Shown: positions 18,041 to 26,401 of the stretch, piece by piece
Position numbering within the stretch: the first letter of the stretch is position 1
How the letters are laid out: every line of letters begins with the position of its first letter
Assembly (NCBI GenBank): GCA_022684035.1
Contig: JAJHSB010000056.1
Location: forward strand, 1-40,067
Direction: 5' to 3'
DNA: 40,067 nucleotides
Origin: Candidatus Acetothermia bacterium
GTDB lineage: Bacteria > Bipolaricaulota > Bipolaricaulia > UBA7950
Position numbers and translations under genes: made by a program
Notes under the pieces: model-generated
What the model was told of the DNA's origin: nothing
Databases searched by the model: none
The model's input: only the letters and a program-made list of their open reading frames with translations

Positions 18041-18125
18041 TGGTGGAGGGGGAGGGATTTGAACCCCCGTAGGTATCACCAACGGATTTACAGTCCGCCC
18101 CGTTTGACCGCTTCGGTACCCCTCC
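18041..18125 (-). tRNA. tRNA-Tyr (anticodon GTA)
   Basis: An 85-nt class II tRNA with a long variable arm on the minus strand: acceptor GGAGGGG/CCCCTCC, anticodon loop with GTA in GGACTGTAAATCC, and T-loop GGTTCAAATCC. Unlike its three neighbours it carries an encoded 3' CCA (TGG at 18041-18043 on the plus strand). Confidence 0.96.
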
Positions 18126-18137
18126 AAAGAAGATATG

Positions 18138-18211
18138 AGCCAGCGGCCAGAGTCGAACTGGCAACCTACTGATTACAAATCAGTTGCTCTGCCGGGTTGA
18201 GCTACGCTGGC
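18138..18211 (-). tRNA. tRNA-Thr (anticodon TGT)
   Basis: Cloverleaf on the minus strand: acceptor GCCAGCG/CGCTGGC, anticodon stem CTGAT/ATCAG with loop TTGTA (anticodon TGT), and T-arm GCCAGTTCGACTCTGGC. CCA is not encoded. First gene of the tRNA-tuf transcript, equivalent to thrU of E. coli. Confidence 0.95.
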
Positions 18212-18226
18212 CAACCTTTTACTTTA

Positions 18227-18256
18227 AGTTTAACAGATTGATCTTATCCTTGTCAA
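18227..18256 (-). promoter_or_regulatory. Promoter of the tRNA-tuf operon
   Basis: On the minus strand a perfect TTGACA (18251-18256) is followed after 17-18 bp by TTAAACT (18227-18233), which ends 15 bp before the first tRNA base. The placement is right for a strong stable-RNA promoter. No other good promoter is visible down to rpoB, so much of the block could be read from here. Confidence 0.7.
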
Positions 18257-18458
18257 GGGACTATTGATTCTCACATCATCGAAGATTAAACTTAACTACG
18301 GTTCATAGTTCGTGGTTCAAAGTCATCAGCCGATGCGTGCCTGCCGATTGTAAGTTGCTGAATACTCTCTGCTATGTCCATTAAATATTAAATAAGAAAA
18401 CCATCTCGCGCCAAGATAGACTGCTACAGCGCAAGACAGAAAAAAGAAGGTCAAAATA

Positions 18459-19589
18459 ATGAACTGCCTGATTGATATATTTCCATTTACTAAATTCGAT
18501 TTTGGTCCTACCCATCCCTTCAAAATCCATCGCTTAGAGTTAACATATAAACTGATTGCGGCTTATAATCTGATCGATCTTCCACAAGCCTATCAGACAG
18601 ATCCACAGGTAGCCACTGAAGAAGAGATGCTCTCATTTCACAGCAAAGAATATTTAGAAACGCTATGCATAGCTGATAAAGGAATATGGCATCCTAAAAT
18701 GATAATGCATGGTTTTGGAACTGGAGACAACCCGCTATTCCCTGGTGTCTACGGATGGGCGTCGCTCGTTGCCGGCGCATCGATCACTGCCGCTACTCAA
18801 CTGATCAACGGAAAAGCAAATACAGTGTTTAATTTCGCTGGTGGCCTGCACCATGCTATGCCGACACGAGCAGCCGGATTCTGCCATATAAATGACGTTG
18901 TATTAGCAATCAAAAAGTTATTAGAACACTATGATCGAGTCGCTTATATCGATATCGACGCCCACCATGGAGACGGTGTTCAACATGCGTTTTATTCTAC
19001 TGATCGTGTTATGACAATTTCGATCCATCAAAGTGGCAATTACATATTTCCCGGCACAGGTTTTCCGCATGAAACCGGCAATGGAGCTGGTCAAGGATTT
19101 GCGGTGAACATACCCCTCCTGCCTGGAGCCGGTGACAGTGCGTTCCAGTTAGCAATGAAAGAAGTTATCCTTCCGCTGATCAATGCGTATGATCCGCCAG
19201 TTATCGTCACGCAGCTTGGCGCTGACGCATTAACAGGAGATACGATAGCCTCTTTGGCGATGAGTTTGCATGGGTTTGAACAAATAGTGCAGACTTTCAA
19301 AGATCTTAGGCGACCTTGGCTGGCACTCGGCGGCGGTGGATATAATATCGGAAATGTCGTGCGGGCATGGACGCTCACCTGGGCAGTGATGAATGATGTT
19401 GTAGTTGATGATGAGATTCCTGCAAACTGGCGAGCGATGGCCGCTCGCTGGGGAGTCGACGTTACGAACTTACGGAAAGGAGATCATGAAAGATTTAGCT
19501 ATACAGCTCCCGACCGTGTTTTAGCGGATTTAGAGCAAGTAATCGCTTTTCTACGACACCATCTCTTTCCCCTGCACAATCTTAGGTAG
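18459..19589 (+). CDS. acuC: AcuC/histone-deacetylase-family zinc deacetylase
   Basis: A 376-residue arginase/deacetylase-fold enzyme of the class I HDAC/AcuC type, full length. Catalytic landmarks: GGLHHAMP with the His pair at 131-132, YIDIDAHHGDG (163-173) supplying the zinc Asp (167) and His (169), the second zinc Asp in QLGADAL (Asp256), and GGGGYNIGN (291-299) with the transition-state Tyr. In Bacillus, AcuC deacetylates and so activates acetyl-CoA synthetase; related bacterial enzymes act on acetylated polyamines, but the HDAC-like GGGGY and overall length favour AcuC. No acs or acuA lies nearby. It is a single gene facing away from the tRNA operon; AAGAAGG is a reasonable ribosome site. 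Confidence 0.9.
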   Translation: MNCLIDIFPFTKFDFGPTHPFKIHRLELTYKLIAAYNLIDLPQAYQTDPQVATEEEMLSFHSKEYLETLCIADKGIWHPKMIMHGFGTGDNPLFPGVYGWASLVAGASITAATQLINGKANTVFNFAGGLHHAMPTRAAGFCHINDVVLAIKKLLEHYDRVAYIDIDAHHGDGVQHAFYSTDRVMTISIHQSGNYIFPGTGFPHETGNGAGQGFAVNIPLLPGAGDSAFQLAMKEVILPLINAYDPPVIVTQLGADALTGDTIASLAMSLHGFEQIVQTFKDLRRPWLALGGGGYNIGNVVRAWTLTWAVMNDVVVDDEIPANWRAMAARWGVDVTNLRKGDHERFSYTAPDRVLADLEQVIAFLRHHLFPLHNLR

Positions 19590-19950
19590 ATGACTGTTGA
19601 CTAATGATACGTTTCTTATCTTAGCGGCGTACCACAATTTCCAGTAAGTCTTTGGCTACCGTGGTAACAGTCTCTTCATCCCCAGGTCCTCCAGCACCAG
19701 CAGGTCTATACCTTGCAGAGGTTCTCAATCAGGTTCTTTCGCGTGCCGGTAGTTTAAGCCTCAACGATCTCCTGAGTGAAGTCAAAGGCAGCGCGGTAGA
19801 GAGCGGTGTGACCTGTCTGGAGGGCGGCTACTTAAGAATCGAATTTACAGATGCGGTGTATTATCTTACCAACCGCGGAATTCCTCGAAATTCTTAACTT
19901 ACGTTATCAAGCGCTACGAGTGACTCTGCCACGCTTACTAAAAACCGTGA
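19590..19950. other. Gene-poor gap with one doubtful small ORF
   Basis: Between the deacetylase and alcohol dehydrogenase 3' ends. The only open stretch is 19652-19897 (+), 81 codons from a TTG with no convincing ribosome site. It would encode a soluble protein including AEVLNQVLSRAGSLSLNDLL and YLRIEFTDAVYYLTNRG. I do not recognise it; it could be a gene remnant or a real small protein. Confidence 0.4.
19652..19897 (+). CDS. Doubtful small hypothetical protein
   Basis: An 81-codon frame on the plus strand downstream of the deacetylase gene. The start would be TTG, there is no good Shine-Dalgarno sequence, and an in-frame TAG at 19622 rules out a longer product. The translation is balanced and protein-like, with an amphipathic helix LAEVLNQVLSRAG and a beta-like end. 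No family is recognised. Most likely a remnant; coding status is uncertain. Confidence 0.25.
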   Translation: MATVVTVSSSPGPPAPAGLYLAEVLNQVLSRAGSLSLNDLLSEVKGSAVESGVTCLEGGYLRIEFTDAVYYLTNRGIPRNS

Positions 19951-21009
19951 TTAATATATTACTACAGGCTTAATAAGATTTGCTGGTTTTTCCTTCATTA
20001 GATACCAGGCCTTCTCGATATTTTTCATTCCATGGAAAACATGAGTTGCCAATTTAGAGGGATCTACCCGATTATATCTTACTAAATCTATAAATCTCTC
20101 CAGCTTATAACGACCGGCTGGCATAAGTCCACCTTTTATCGTTTTGTGGCCCATCCCAAGACCCCACTCATTGCGAGGTATCGGTAAGGTTTCGCCTGTG
20201 GAGAAGTAAGCCACATTGGATATAGTACCACCAGCTTTGGTCATTTTTATCGCTTGTAATAAGCCTTCTCCATCCTTTTCTCCACCTGCTACAATAGCAA
20301 CATCTACTCCTATCCCTCCTGTTAAATTCATAACTTGCTTAGCTATATCACCCGTTTTGTAACTAATAATATCAGTTGCCCCATAGTATTTAGCGGCTTC
20401 CACACATGCTTGCCTAGTTCCAACAGCAATAATCCTGCCAGCACCCCTAAGTCTTGCTGCTGCCACTGACATAAGGCCAATAGGACCGATCCCTATAACA
20501 CAGACCGTCATTCCGAATCCCATATCAGCCAGTTCGACACCGTGAAATCCAGTAGGGATCATATCACTAAGCATTACTGCTGCCTCGAGTGGTATTTCGT
20601 TTGGTAGGTGAGCCAAATTCATATCGGCATCGCTTACATGGAAGTATTCTGCAAAAACACCATCTTTAACCGTTGTGAATTTAAATCCTGCAAGCATTCC
20701 CCCGGAATGTTGATGCCAGCCCCGTTGAACGTCGATAGTTCGCCAGTCTGGAGTAATCGCTCCTACCACAATCCTGTCACCTGGCTGAAAATCTTTAACC
20801 TCACGGCCAACTTCCACAACTTCACCAACGGCTTCATGGCCCATAATAAAGTTTACGTCACCCAAAGGACCATCATACACAGTATGAATATCTGATGTAC
20901 ACATGCCTACTGCTAAGGGACGAACTACAGCATCAATTGGGCCTGGCTTTGGTTTTCCCTTTTCGACCCATCCTGCTACTCCAATCTTAAGCATCGCAAA
21001 ACCCTTCAT
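19951..21009 (-). CDS. NADP-dependent secondary alcohol dehydrogenase (TBADH type)
   Basis: A 352-residue zinc-dependent medium-chain dehydrogenase closely resembling the Thermoanaerobacter/Clostridium beijerinckii secondary alcohol dehydrogenases from its first residues (MKGFAML) to the end (LIKPVVIY). The catalytic zinc ligands are recognisable: Cys in GMCTSDIHT (about 37), His-Glu in IMGHEAVGE (about 59-60) and Asp in MLSDMIPTGFHG (about 150). The family's structural-zinc loop is absent, as in TBADH. NADP preference is suggested by VGTRQACVEAAK and a downstream Tyr. It interconverts secondary alcohols such as 2-propanol with ketones. A GGAGGAG box precedes the ATG. It is flanked by non-coding DNA and looks more AT-rich than its neighbours, so horizontal acquisition from a Firmicutes-like donor is possible. 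Confidence 0.93.
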   Translation of the reverse strand: MKGFAMLKIGVAGWVEKGKPKPGPIDAVVRPLAVGMCTSDIHTVYDGPLGDVNFIMGHEAVGEVVEVGREVKDFQPGDRIVVGAITPDWRTIDVQRGWHQHSGGMLAGFKFTTVKDGVFAEYFHVSDADMNLAHLPNEIPLEAAVMLSDMIPTGFHGVELADMGFGMTVCVIGIGPIGLMSVAAARLRGAGRIIAVGTRQACVEAAKYYGATDIISYKTGDIAKQVMNLTGGIGVDVAIVAGGEKDGEGLLQAIKMTKAGGTISNVAYFSTGETLPIPRNEWGLGMGHKTIKGGLMPAGRYKLERFIDLVRYNRVDPSKLATHVFHGMKNIEKAWYLMKEKPANLIKPVVIY

Positions 21010-21621
21010 TGTTCACTCCTCCTTTTTGCTTTTACCTTAAGTCCGTGAAGCAATAGACGAGCTGCCCGCTCATCACGGCCATACAGTATACTAATTAGCA
21101 CGGAAAGAGCAAGTTAACGAAGAGTGGAAATGGGAGTTAGACCCCGTTCTCTATCAAACATGAAGAAGACAAGACAAACAACAGTACATCGTGAATCTGA
21201 TACCCTAACTCGGACAAGCCGGAAATCCCAATGACCAAATCTCAATTTCCAAACAATGACCGTGACTACTCAGGAGTCAGAAGTCAGAAGCCAGAAGCCA
21301 GAATAGAGGATAAAACGAATTGATGAGCCTTTTGCCAAACAATCCAGTCTTGAAAATGCTTGGCTGGTTCCCTTTTCATTCTGACTTCTGAATTCTGGCT
21401 TCTGGCTCCTGATTTATTTGGATATTGGTGCTTGGAATTTGTGATTTCAATTCCCTCCCTTTCCCCGCCTTCGCGAGGACAAGTTTGCGCAAGACTTCAG
21501 ATTTTAGTATCTAAAGCAGGTGATGTAGTTTTTAGCCACGGAAAGATAAAAGATAAGAGTAACTCCAGCTCGCTGCTGCGCGCTTACCAAGCAGTTATTC
21601 TGTTATCCAGTTTTAATCTGG
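21010..21621. other. Repeat-rich gene-free gap
   Basis: About 610 bp between the alcohol dehydrogenase and phosphopantetheinyl transferase genes with no credible gene. Most of it (21231-21515) is the nested repeat element listed separately. The part next to the dehydrogenase should contain its promoter, but I see no clear boxes. Confidence 0.6.
21231..21515. repeat. Nested inverted-repeat element, copy 2
   Basis: Outer parts match the element at 1-208: 21231-21257 identical to 1-27, and 21484-21515 identical to 177-208. Inside are two 34-bp inverted arms, 21271-21304 and 21378-21411, matching at 29 of 34 positions. Each arm is itself built of 7-bp units (CAGGAGT, CAGAAGT, CAGAAGC, CAGAAGC, CAGAAT). 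Compared with copy 1 there is extra sequence (about 21455-21483) near the right end. No transposase is present. Confidence 0.78.
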
Positions 21622-22341
21622 TTAGTCGCTCTGTGCTTTGATCCGCACAGCAGCAGCAATAAATTGCCCATGATGGGATAGGCTTACGTCATATTCTGCG
21701 AGCACTCGCTTATCGTGCCAGAGGCGTGGTGGGCCCCACCGATTACCGACGCGATGTCGAATAATCTCTACATTATTTACCCCATGTTCCGCCAATAGTC
21801 GCTTGGCCAGTTGTCTGACTCGTTGAGATGGTACTGAGTGAATCGATTCAGTTTCCTGCTGTGATAACCGGTCTCCAGTTACTCTTTTCGTTGACGACAG
21901 ATCGTCTATTCCCACAACTACCTCATCGAACGCAGCGGCCTGATCAGGCCATACTCCCACACAGTGAATATTTGTTGATCGGTGTTGCCAGCGAACTGGA
22001 ATCTGCATGCCTTGATAAGTTACCTCGCCGCTTGCTTCGGTATCTGACCGTATGGCAGAGGAGATACGATTAACGATAAATTGTTGTGGCGAAAAGACCG
22101 TTGCGCAGCAGTATTTTTTCGCTATCTTATATGCGCTCTCTTTGGCTGACCATATATACCACAATAGCAATTGTTGATCTTCTGCTACAGCGAGAAGGTC
22201 CTCTTCGTCAGGCGAGCAGATTCTTTTTACAAATCGCAAATCATCGGCTTTATTGGTAACTACAGACAGGTTCAGATCAATAATATCATTACCGACGATA
22301 AGATTTATATCGGTTTTACGTTGATCCATATGCGAATACAT
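21622..22341 (-). CDS. 4'-phosphopantetheinyl transferase superfamily protein
   Basis: A 239-residue protein of the Sfp/AcpS superfamily, which moves the 4'-phosphopantetheine arm of CoA onto a serine of acyl or peptidyl carrier proteins. The Mg-binding motif appears as VGNDIIDL (16-23) and the second signature as WSAKESAYKIAKK (about 64-76). The C-terminal region (DVSLSHHGQFIAAAV) resembles the second half of Sfp-type, two-repeat enzymes. The order PPTase next to fabG suggests a role in fatty acid or polyketide-like synthesis, but no carrier protein gene is near. The start (22341) has no strong ribosome site; Met5 is an alternative. Confidence 0.82.
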   Translation of the reverse strand: MYSHMDQRKTDINLIVGNDIIDLNLSVVTNKADDLRFVKRICSPDEEDLLAVAEDQQLLLWYIWSAKESAYKIAKKYCCATVFSPQQFIVNRISSAIRSDTEASGEVTYQGMQIPVRWQHRSTNIHCVGVWPDQAAAFDEVVVGIDDLSSTKRVTGDRLSQQETESIHSVPSQRVRQLAKRLLAEHGVNNVEIIRHRVGNRWGPPRLWHDKRVLAEYDVSLSHHGQFIAAAVRIKAQSD

Positions 22342-22390
22342 CGGTACTTTTCACTCGTGTAGCACTGACGACTATTCTTTTACGTGTATT

Positions 22391-23128
22391 TCAACCGCCA
22401 TACATCCCGCCATTAATATGGAAAACTGCGCCAGTGCAATATGAACCTTCAACGGCTAAGAAACGGACAAATTGCGCCACTTCTTCCGATGTACCGATGC
22501 GACCTAAGGGGATCCGGCTCAGAATAGCATCGCGTGCTTGTTCGGAGAGCATCTCCGTCATCCGCGTGGCGATGAAGCCGGGCGCGATTGAGTTTACTAA
22601 AATATTATACGGTGACAGCTCGATAGCAGCGGTTTTAGTAAAGTTATCGATTGCTGCTTTGGTCATACTGTAAATGGTCTGTGTCGGGTTGCCGATACTA
22701 CCGACAACACTTGAGATATTGATAATTCGGCCGTGGCGTTGACGGATCATCAGTCGTGCCAGTCGTTTTGTCAGATACCATGTGCTACGCATATTCGTTG
22801 CTATTACACGGTCAAAGTCTTCAATCTTCGCCGATAACAACGGCGCATCAATCGTTATTCCTGCATTATTGACCAGTACCTCCACTCCGCCGCGCTCGCG
22901 AAGCTCATGGTAAATCGAATCCATCCCCAGTTGTGTGGAGAGATCTGCTTGGAGTAAAAACGCACCTTGCAGTTCTGCTTGCAGGGTCTCTGCTGCCTCA
23001 CGGCTGTGATTGTAGTGAATCGCAACGGTAAATCCTACTTTGGTCAATTCACGACAACAGGCTGCGCCGATCCCTGTTCCTCCGCCGGTGACAAGCGCAA
23101 TACGTGGATTATTCTGTGTGTTTTTCAT
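22391..23128 (-). CDS. fabG: 3-oxoacyl-[acyl-carrier-protein] reductase
   Basis: A 245-residue short-chain dehydrogenase. The nucleotide-binding TGGGTGIG is at 14-21, NNAG at 87-90, the catalytic Ser140, Tyr153 and Lys157 in ISS and YSMTK, and the end HINGGMYGG is typical of FabG. It reduces beta-ketoacyl-ACP with NADPH in fatty acid elongation. An AGGAGA box precedes the ATG. It lies 50 bp upstream of the phosphopantetheinyl transferase on the same strand, probably as one transcript. As a lone fabG outside a fab cluster it could also be a specialised paralogue (for example acetoacetyl-CoA reductase-like). Confidence 0.9.
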   Translation of the reverse strand: MKNTQNNPRIALVTGGGTGIGAACCRELTKVGFTVAIHYNHSREAAETLQAELQGAFLLQADLSTQLGMDSIYHELRERGGVEVLVNNAGITIDAPLLSAKIEDFDRVIATNMRSTWYLTKRLARLMIRQRHGRIINISSVVGSIGNPTQTIYSMTKAAIDNFTKTAAIELSPYNILVNSIAPGFIATRMTEMLSEQARDAILSRIPLGRIGTSEEVAQFVRFLAVEGSYCTGAVFHINGGMYGG

Positions 23129-23299
23129 CTTATCGTCTCCTGTCCTGCCGCTGATAAAATTGCTGCGGAATTAGACTTTTCTCTTCTTGTGTCACTCCCT
23201 ATGTCACGATCGTGCAAGCGCTGTAATTAACTACGAACCTGCTTTTGTTGCGTCATTTGTTTTTACAGGGCTGTTTATTTTACTCTTTGCGCTTTGCGC

Positions 23300-23722
23300 T
23301 CACTCCCCAATGATTTTGATCAGAACACGTTTACGCCGCTGACCGTCGAATTTACCATAGAAAATCTGCTCCCATGGCCCAAAATCGAGCCGTCCTTCTG
23401 TAACGGCAACTACCACTTCGCGACCCATTATTTGCCGTTTTAGATGCGCGTCTCCGTTCGCCTCACCTGTGTTGTTGTGGCGATATTTAGCGATCGGTTC
23501 ATGCGGTGCTAATTCTTCCAGCCAGTCTGCATAATCTTGTAACAGCCCGCGTTCATCGTCGTTGATGTAAACACTTGCGGTGATATGCATTGCATTTACC
23601 AAACAGAACCCTTCCTTAATACCGCTCTCTTTCAATGCCAGTGTTACTTGGGGAGTGATATTGATAAACGCCTGTCGCTCAGCAGTTGCAAACCACAGCT
23701 CTTTGCGAAAATGCTTCATCAC
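23300..23722 (-). CDS. YjbQ/UPF0047 family protein (secondary thiamine-phosphate synthase type)
   Basis: A 140-residue protein of the compact YjbQ family, recognisable by [20 protein letters not shown] (about 42-61), the [20 protein letters not shown] block and the terminal [19 protein letters not shown]. Members have a trimeric beta fold with a conserved His/Asp/Glu site; weak thiamine-phosphate synthase activity was shown for the E. coli protein, but the main role remains unclear. It is upstream of fabG on the same strand with a 171-bp gap. Confidence 0.93.
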   Translation of the reverse strand: MMKHFRKELWFATAERQAFINITPQVTLALKESGIKEGFCLVNAMHITASVYINDDERGLLQDYADWLEELAPHEPIAKYRHNNTGEANGDAHLKRQIMGREVVVAVTEGRLDFGPWEQIFYGKFDGQRRKRVLIKIIGE

Positions 23723-24104
23723 TCATTCCTTTCCTTGTAGTGCGATAGTTTGATATATAAATCATACTCACTGCGTACTGCAGCTACCACTATTTTAATA
23801 AAATGACCGGCATAGAATAAGCCGCATGGCTAGACTGCTACAACTGGAATATCCAGAAAGTTGTCGATCGCGTTCCATGGGAGAATATTCCGCAAATTAT
23901 CTTCTAATTAATGAAGGCTGGGACGTGCGTCACGTGTTACTGGTAAACCCAATGCTGACTTTTCATGGTTTGTGAGGTAATGCGCTATATTGCGGTTTGT
24001 ATCTAATTGGTGTATAGTTGATTAAAATTCTGTTTATTGTTTTCGAGCCAGTCGGAGATTTACGAGGAGAATATACATCGGCAAATGCCAAAAGGAGTCA
24101 AACC
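23723..24104. other. Divergent intergenic region, one doubtful micro-ORF
   Basis: Between the yjbQ start and the glycine-repeat gene. A 49-codon frame at 23826-23975 (+) begins MARLLQLEYPESCRSRSMGE; it has no ribosome site and no recognised family. The region should hold the promoters of both divergent genes, but no clear consensus is seen. The frame of the downstream gene is open back to a TTG at 24018, but ATG 24105 is better supported. Confidence 0.45.
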
Positions 24105-24617
24105 ATGGATAAGATCAAGGTTCAACAAATTTTTACGCGCTATGTAATGTGGATGTGGGTGCCTTTAGGTATCCTGTTTCTACTCATGATAATCAACAGA
24201 ATCGCGGGTTATGATATATTGAGCGCTTTGAACTATCTGAGAATCGCGGGAATCCCCCTTGTCTCCACCAATGCCACGATAAACTTCACTGGGTTTGCCG
24301 GTGTTGGACTCATCAGTGTGGGCGGACTTGCTGTTGGCGCCGTTGCTCTGGGAGGAGCTGCGGTAGGTTTGATTGCTGTGGGTGGTGCAGCTGTTGGCAT
24401 GGTGGCGATTGGAGGTGGCGCAATGGGGCTCATCGCGATTGGTGGTGGTGCTGTTGGCTTGATCTCTGTTAATTACACTGGAGGGAGTATTTACGTATTA
24501 ACAGGAGAGAGAAAGGGCTGGCACGTGCTCCGCTACAATCGTCAAGATGAGCAAGCGGTGAGTTTCTTTTGCCGATACTTGCCGCGTCTGCGAAACGAGT
24601 TTAACAAGAGTTCGTAG
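24105..24617 (+). CDS. Membrane protein with a glycine-rich decapeptide repeat
   Basis: A 170-residue protein, starting at ATG 24105 because AAAGGAG lies seven bases upstream. A basic N-terminus leads to a hydrophobic membrane segment (about 13-33). Residues 63-122 are six consecutive ten-residue repeats of the form GG-[LAG]-A-V-G-x-[IV]-[AS]-[VLI], for example GGAAVGLIAV, GGAAVGMVAI and GGGAMGLIAI. The tail (133-170) is charged and contains a single Cys. Similar Gly/Ala repeats occur in uncharacterised bacterial proteins, where a membrane-embedded or beta-solenoid structure is possible. I cannot name a function. It is a lone gene converging on nadB. Confidence 0.8.
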   Translation: MDKIKVQQIFTRYVMWMWVPLGILFLLMIINRIAGYDILSALNYLRIAGIPLVSTNATINFTGFAGVGLISVGGLAVGAVALGGAAVGLIAVGGAAVGMVAIGGGAMGLIAIGGGAVGLISVNYTGGSIYVLTGERKGWHVLRYNRQDEQAVSFFCRYLPRLRNEFNKSS

Positions 24618-24733
24618 ATTAGGTTATACCACAAAACCTAATTAGGTAGCTTTTGCATTGCGAAGATCGATCAAGAAGATGTGTCGGGCAATTGGAGGAT
24701 ATCTCTGCGTATCGGCGATATATAGAGAACCGG

Positions 24734-26359
24734 TTATGGTTTTTCAGCAGAATCTTTGCTATCTGTACGGAAGTGAACACCGATACTACGACGATTATGC
24801 CAGGCGGATTCGGCAACGATTAGCGCACTTTGGACAGCATTACGTAACCCCAACAGGGCATCGTTGAGCTTTGCCTGTTGGTAGAAATCCACAATATTTT
24901 TTCGTAAGTGAAGTAAATCTTGGATCGCGCGATTGAGGCGATGCGCATCGCGCGAGAGTCCCACATAATACCACATTGTGTATTGAATCGACCGCCAATC
25001 GCGGTGGAGAAGAGCTGGGTCGGCCGGTGTTCCATTAGGCGCAAATTCCCAAGGCGGAATAGTCTTTACAGGAATCAAGCGAGCAGGTTCAGCAGCGATA
25101 TGGCGGCCGGCACGGTCGCCGAAGACAAGTCCCTCCAAAAGTGAGGTTCCTGCTAACCGATTCGCGCCGTGCACCCCACTGCAAGCTACCTCACCGACAG
25201 CATAGAGATTACGAATCGTTGTTTTACCCCATAGATCTGTCCATATGCCGCCGCAGCAGTAGTGTGCAGCCGGCACCACAGGAATCGGTGCTGTTGGTAA
25301 ATCGATTCCATATTCGCGGCAGCGGGTATAGATCGCAGGAAAACGATCAGAGAAATTTTCCACCTGTGAGATGTCGAGGAGAACATAAGGGAAATCATGG
25401 AGTGTCATCTCCCGCTGAATTGCGCGTGCAACCACATCTCGCGGCGCGAGATCCCCCCACTGCGGTGCGTACTCATTCATAAAATAATGGCCGTCTGGTG
25501 TGAGTAAGCGGCCGCCTTCCCCGCGCACTGCCTCGGTGATTAAGAAATTTTCGCTTTCCGGAACAGCAAATGACGTTGGATGGAATTGCACGTATTCTGT
25601 GTTGATGACATGGGCGCCGGCGCGGTAGGCCATTGCCAAACCGTCGCCGCGCGCTCCACTCGGATTTGTGGTGTACCGATAAAGGCGGCTGAACCCACCA
25701 GTAGCAAGGATCGTTGCGCCGGCTAAATAACGATGCACGGCGTTGCTTTGAGTGTCCAGCACATAGGCTCCGTGGCATGTAATCGGTTCGTAAGCCGAGA
25801 GTGGATCAAGAGAATGGTGCGGAAAAGTGATCAGGTCTACTGCTGTTACCCCTGTTATGAGTCGGATGTTAGGATAGCTGGGCAGCAGAGAGTGCAGAGC
25901 TTCAAGGATCGCTGCTCCGGTTTGATCCCCCACATGGAGAATACGCGCCGTCGAATGAGCTCCTTCACGAGTATAATGGTATTGATCGGCTGATATCCGG
26001 TCGAATCGGAGACCAGCCTCGTCAATGATAATCTTTTCCACCAATTGCGGACCTTCAGTTACCAGTATCTCTACTGTTAGAGGCCAACTTGCTCCTGCCC
26101 CAACACGGAGAATATCGCTCACGAAGTTTTCTGAGGAATCATGATCTCCCACTGTGGCGATTCCTCCCTGAGCATAGTAGGTGCTCGACATTTTCGGATC
26201 GGTCTCACGTGTAATGACGATGATATGACGCTGACTATCGCGTGCGAGACGGAGAGCGGCTGAGATTCCAGCAATTCCGCTTCCGATGATGAGAACGTCT
26301 GCCTCTAACAGGTCAGTCTTACAGTCGATACTCGCTGAACTTTGATGACCCTGTTGCAT
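24734..26359 (-). CDS. nadB: L-aspartate oxidase
   Basis: A flavoprotein of about 541 residues that oxidises L-aspartate to iminoaspartate, the first step of NAD synthesis. The frame is open to ATG 26401, but the internal ATG at 26359 has an AGGA box and is preferred. Landmarks: the FAD motif VLIIGSGIAGISAAL near the N-terminus, SSTYYAQGGIA, REGAHSTARILH, TGGFSRLYRYTTNP, VQFHPT, EAVRGEGGRLLT, PAAHYCCGGI and GANRLAGTSLLEGLVFG. These favour NadB over succinate dehydrogenase or fumarate reductase flavoproteins. In anaerobes fumarate can replace oxygen as acceptor. nadA and nadC are not in the window. Confidence 0.94.
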   Translation of the reverse strand: MQQGHQSSASIDCKTDLLEADVLIIGSGIAGISAALRLARDSQRHIIVITRETDPKMSSTYYAQGGIATVGDHDSSENFVSDILRVGAGASWPLTVEILVTEGPQLVEKIIIDEAGLRFDRISADQYHYTREGAHSTARILHVGDQTGAAILEALHSLLPSYPNIRLITGVTAVDLITFPHHSLDPLSAYEPITCHGAYVLDTQSNAVHRYLAGATILATGGFSRLYRYTTNPSGARGDGLAMAYRAGAHVINTEYVQFHPTSFAVPESENFLITEAVRGEGGRLLTPDGHYFMNEYAPQWGDLAPRDVVARAIQREMTLHDFPYVLLDISQVENFSDRFPAIYTRCREYGIDLPTAPIPVVPAAHYCCGGIWTDLWGKTTIRNLYAVGEVACSGVHGANRLAGTSLLEGLVFGDRAGRHIAAEPARLIPVKTIPPWEFAPNGTPADPALLHRDWRSIQYTMWYYVGLSRDAHRLNRAIQDLLHLRKNIVDFYQQAKLNDALLGLRNAVQSALIVAESAWHNRRSIGVHFRTDSKDSAEKP

Positions 26360-26401
26360 ATTAGTATCCTGTGTACCTTGGGGTATTCTTGTTTGTCTCA
26401 T

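Noticed and set aside
18326-18523. Minus-strand frame of 65 codons with one hydrophobic stretch
   Set aside because: It overlaps the 5' end of the deacetylase gene on the other strand, has no ribosome site, and the hydrophobic part is explained as antisense of low-complexity AT-rich DNA.
23826-23975. 49-codon plus-strand ORF between yjbQ and the glycine-repeat gene
   Set aside because: No ribosome site, no recognised family; kept only as a note in the gap entry.
24018-24104. TTG-started extension of the glycine-repeat protein
   Set aside because: No ribosome site for TTG 24018; ATG 24105 has AAAGGAG at the right distance and sits directly before the membrane helix.
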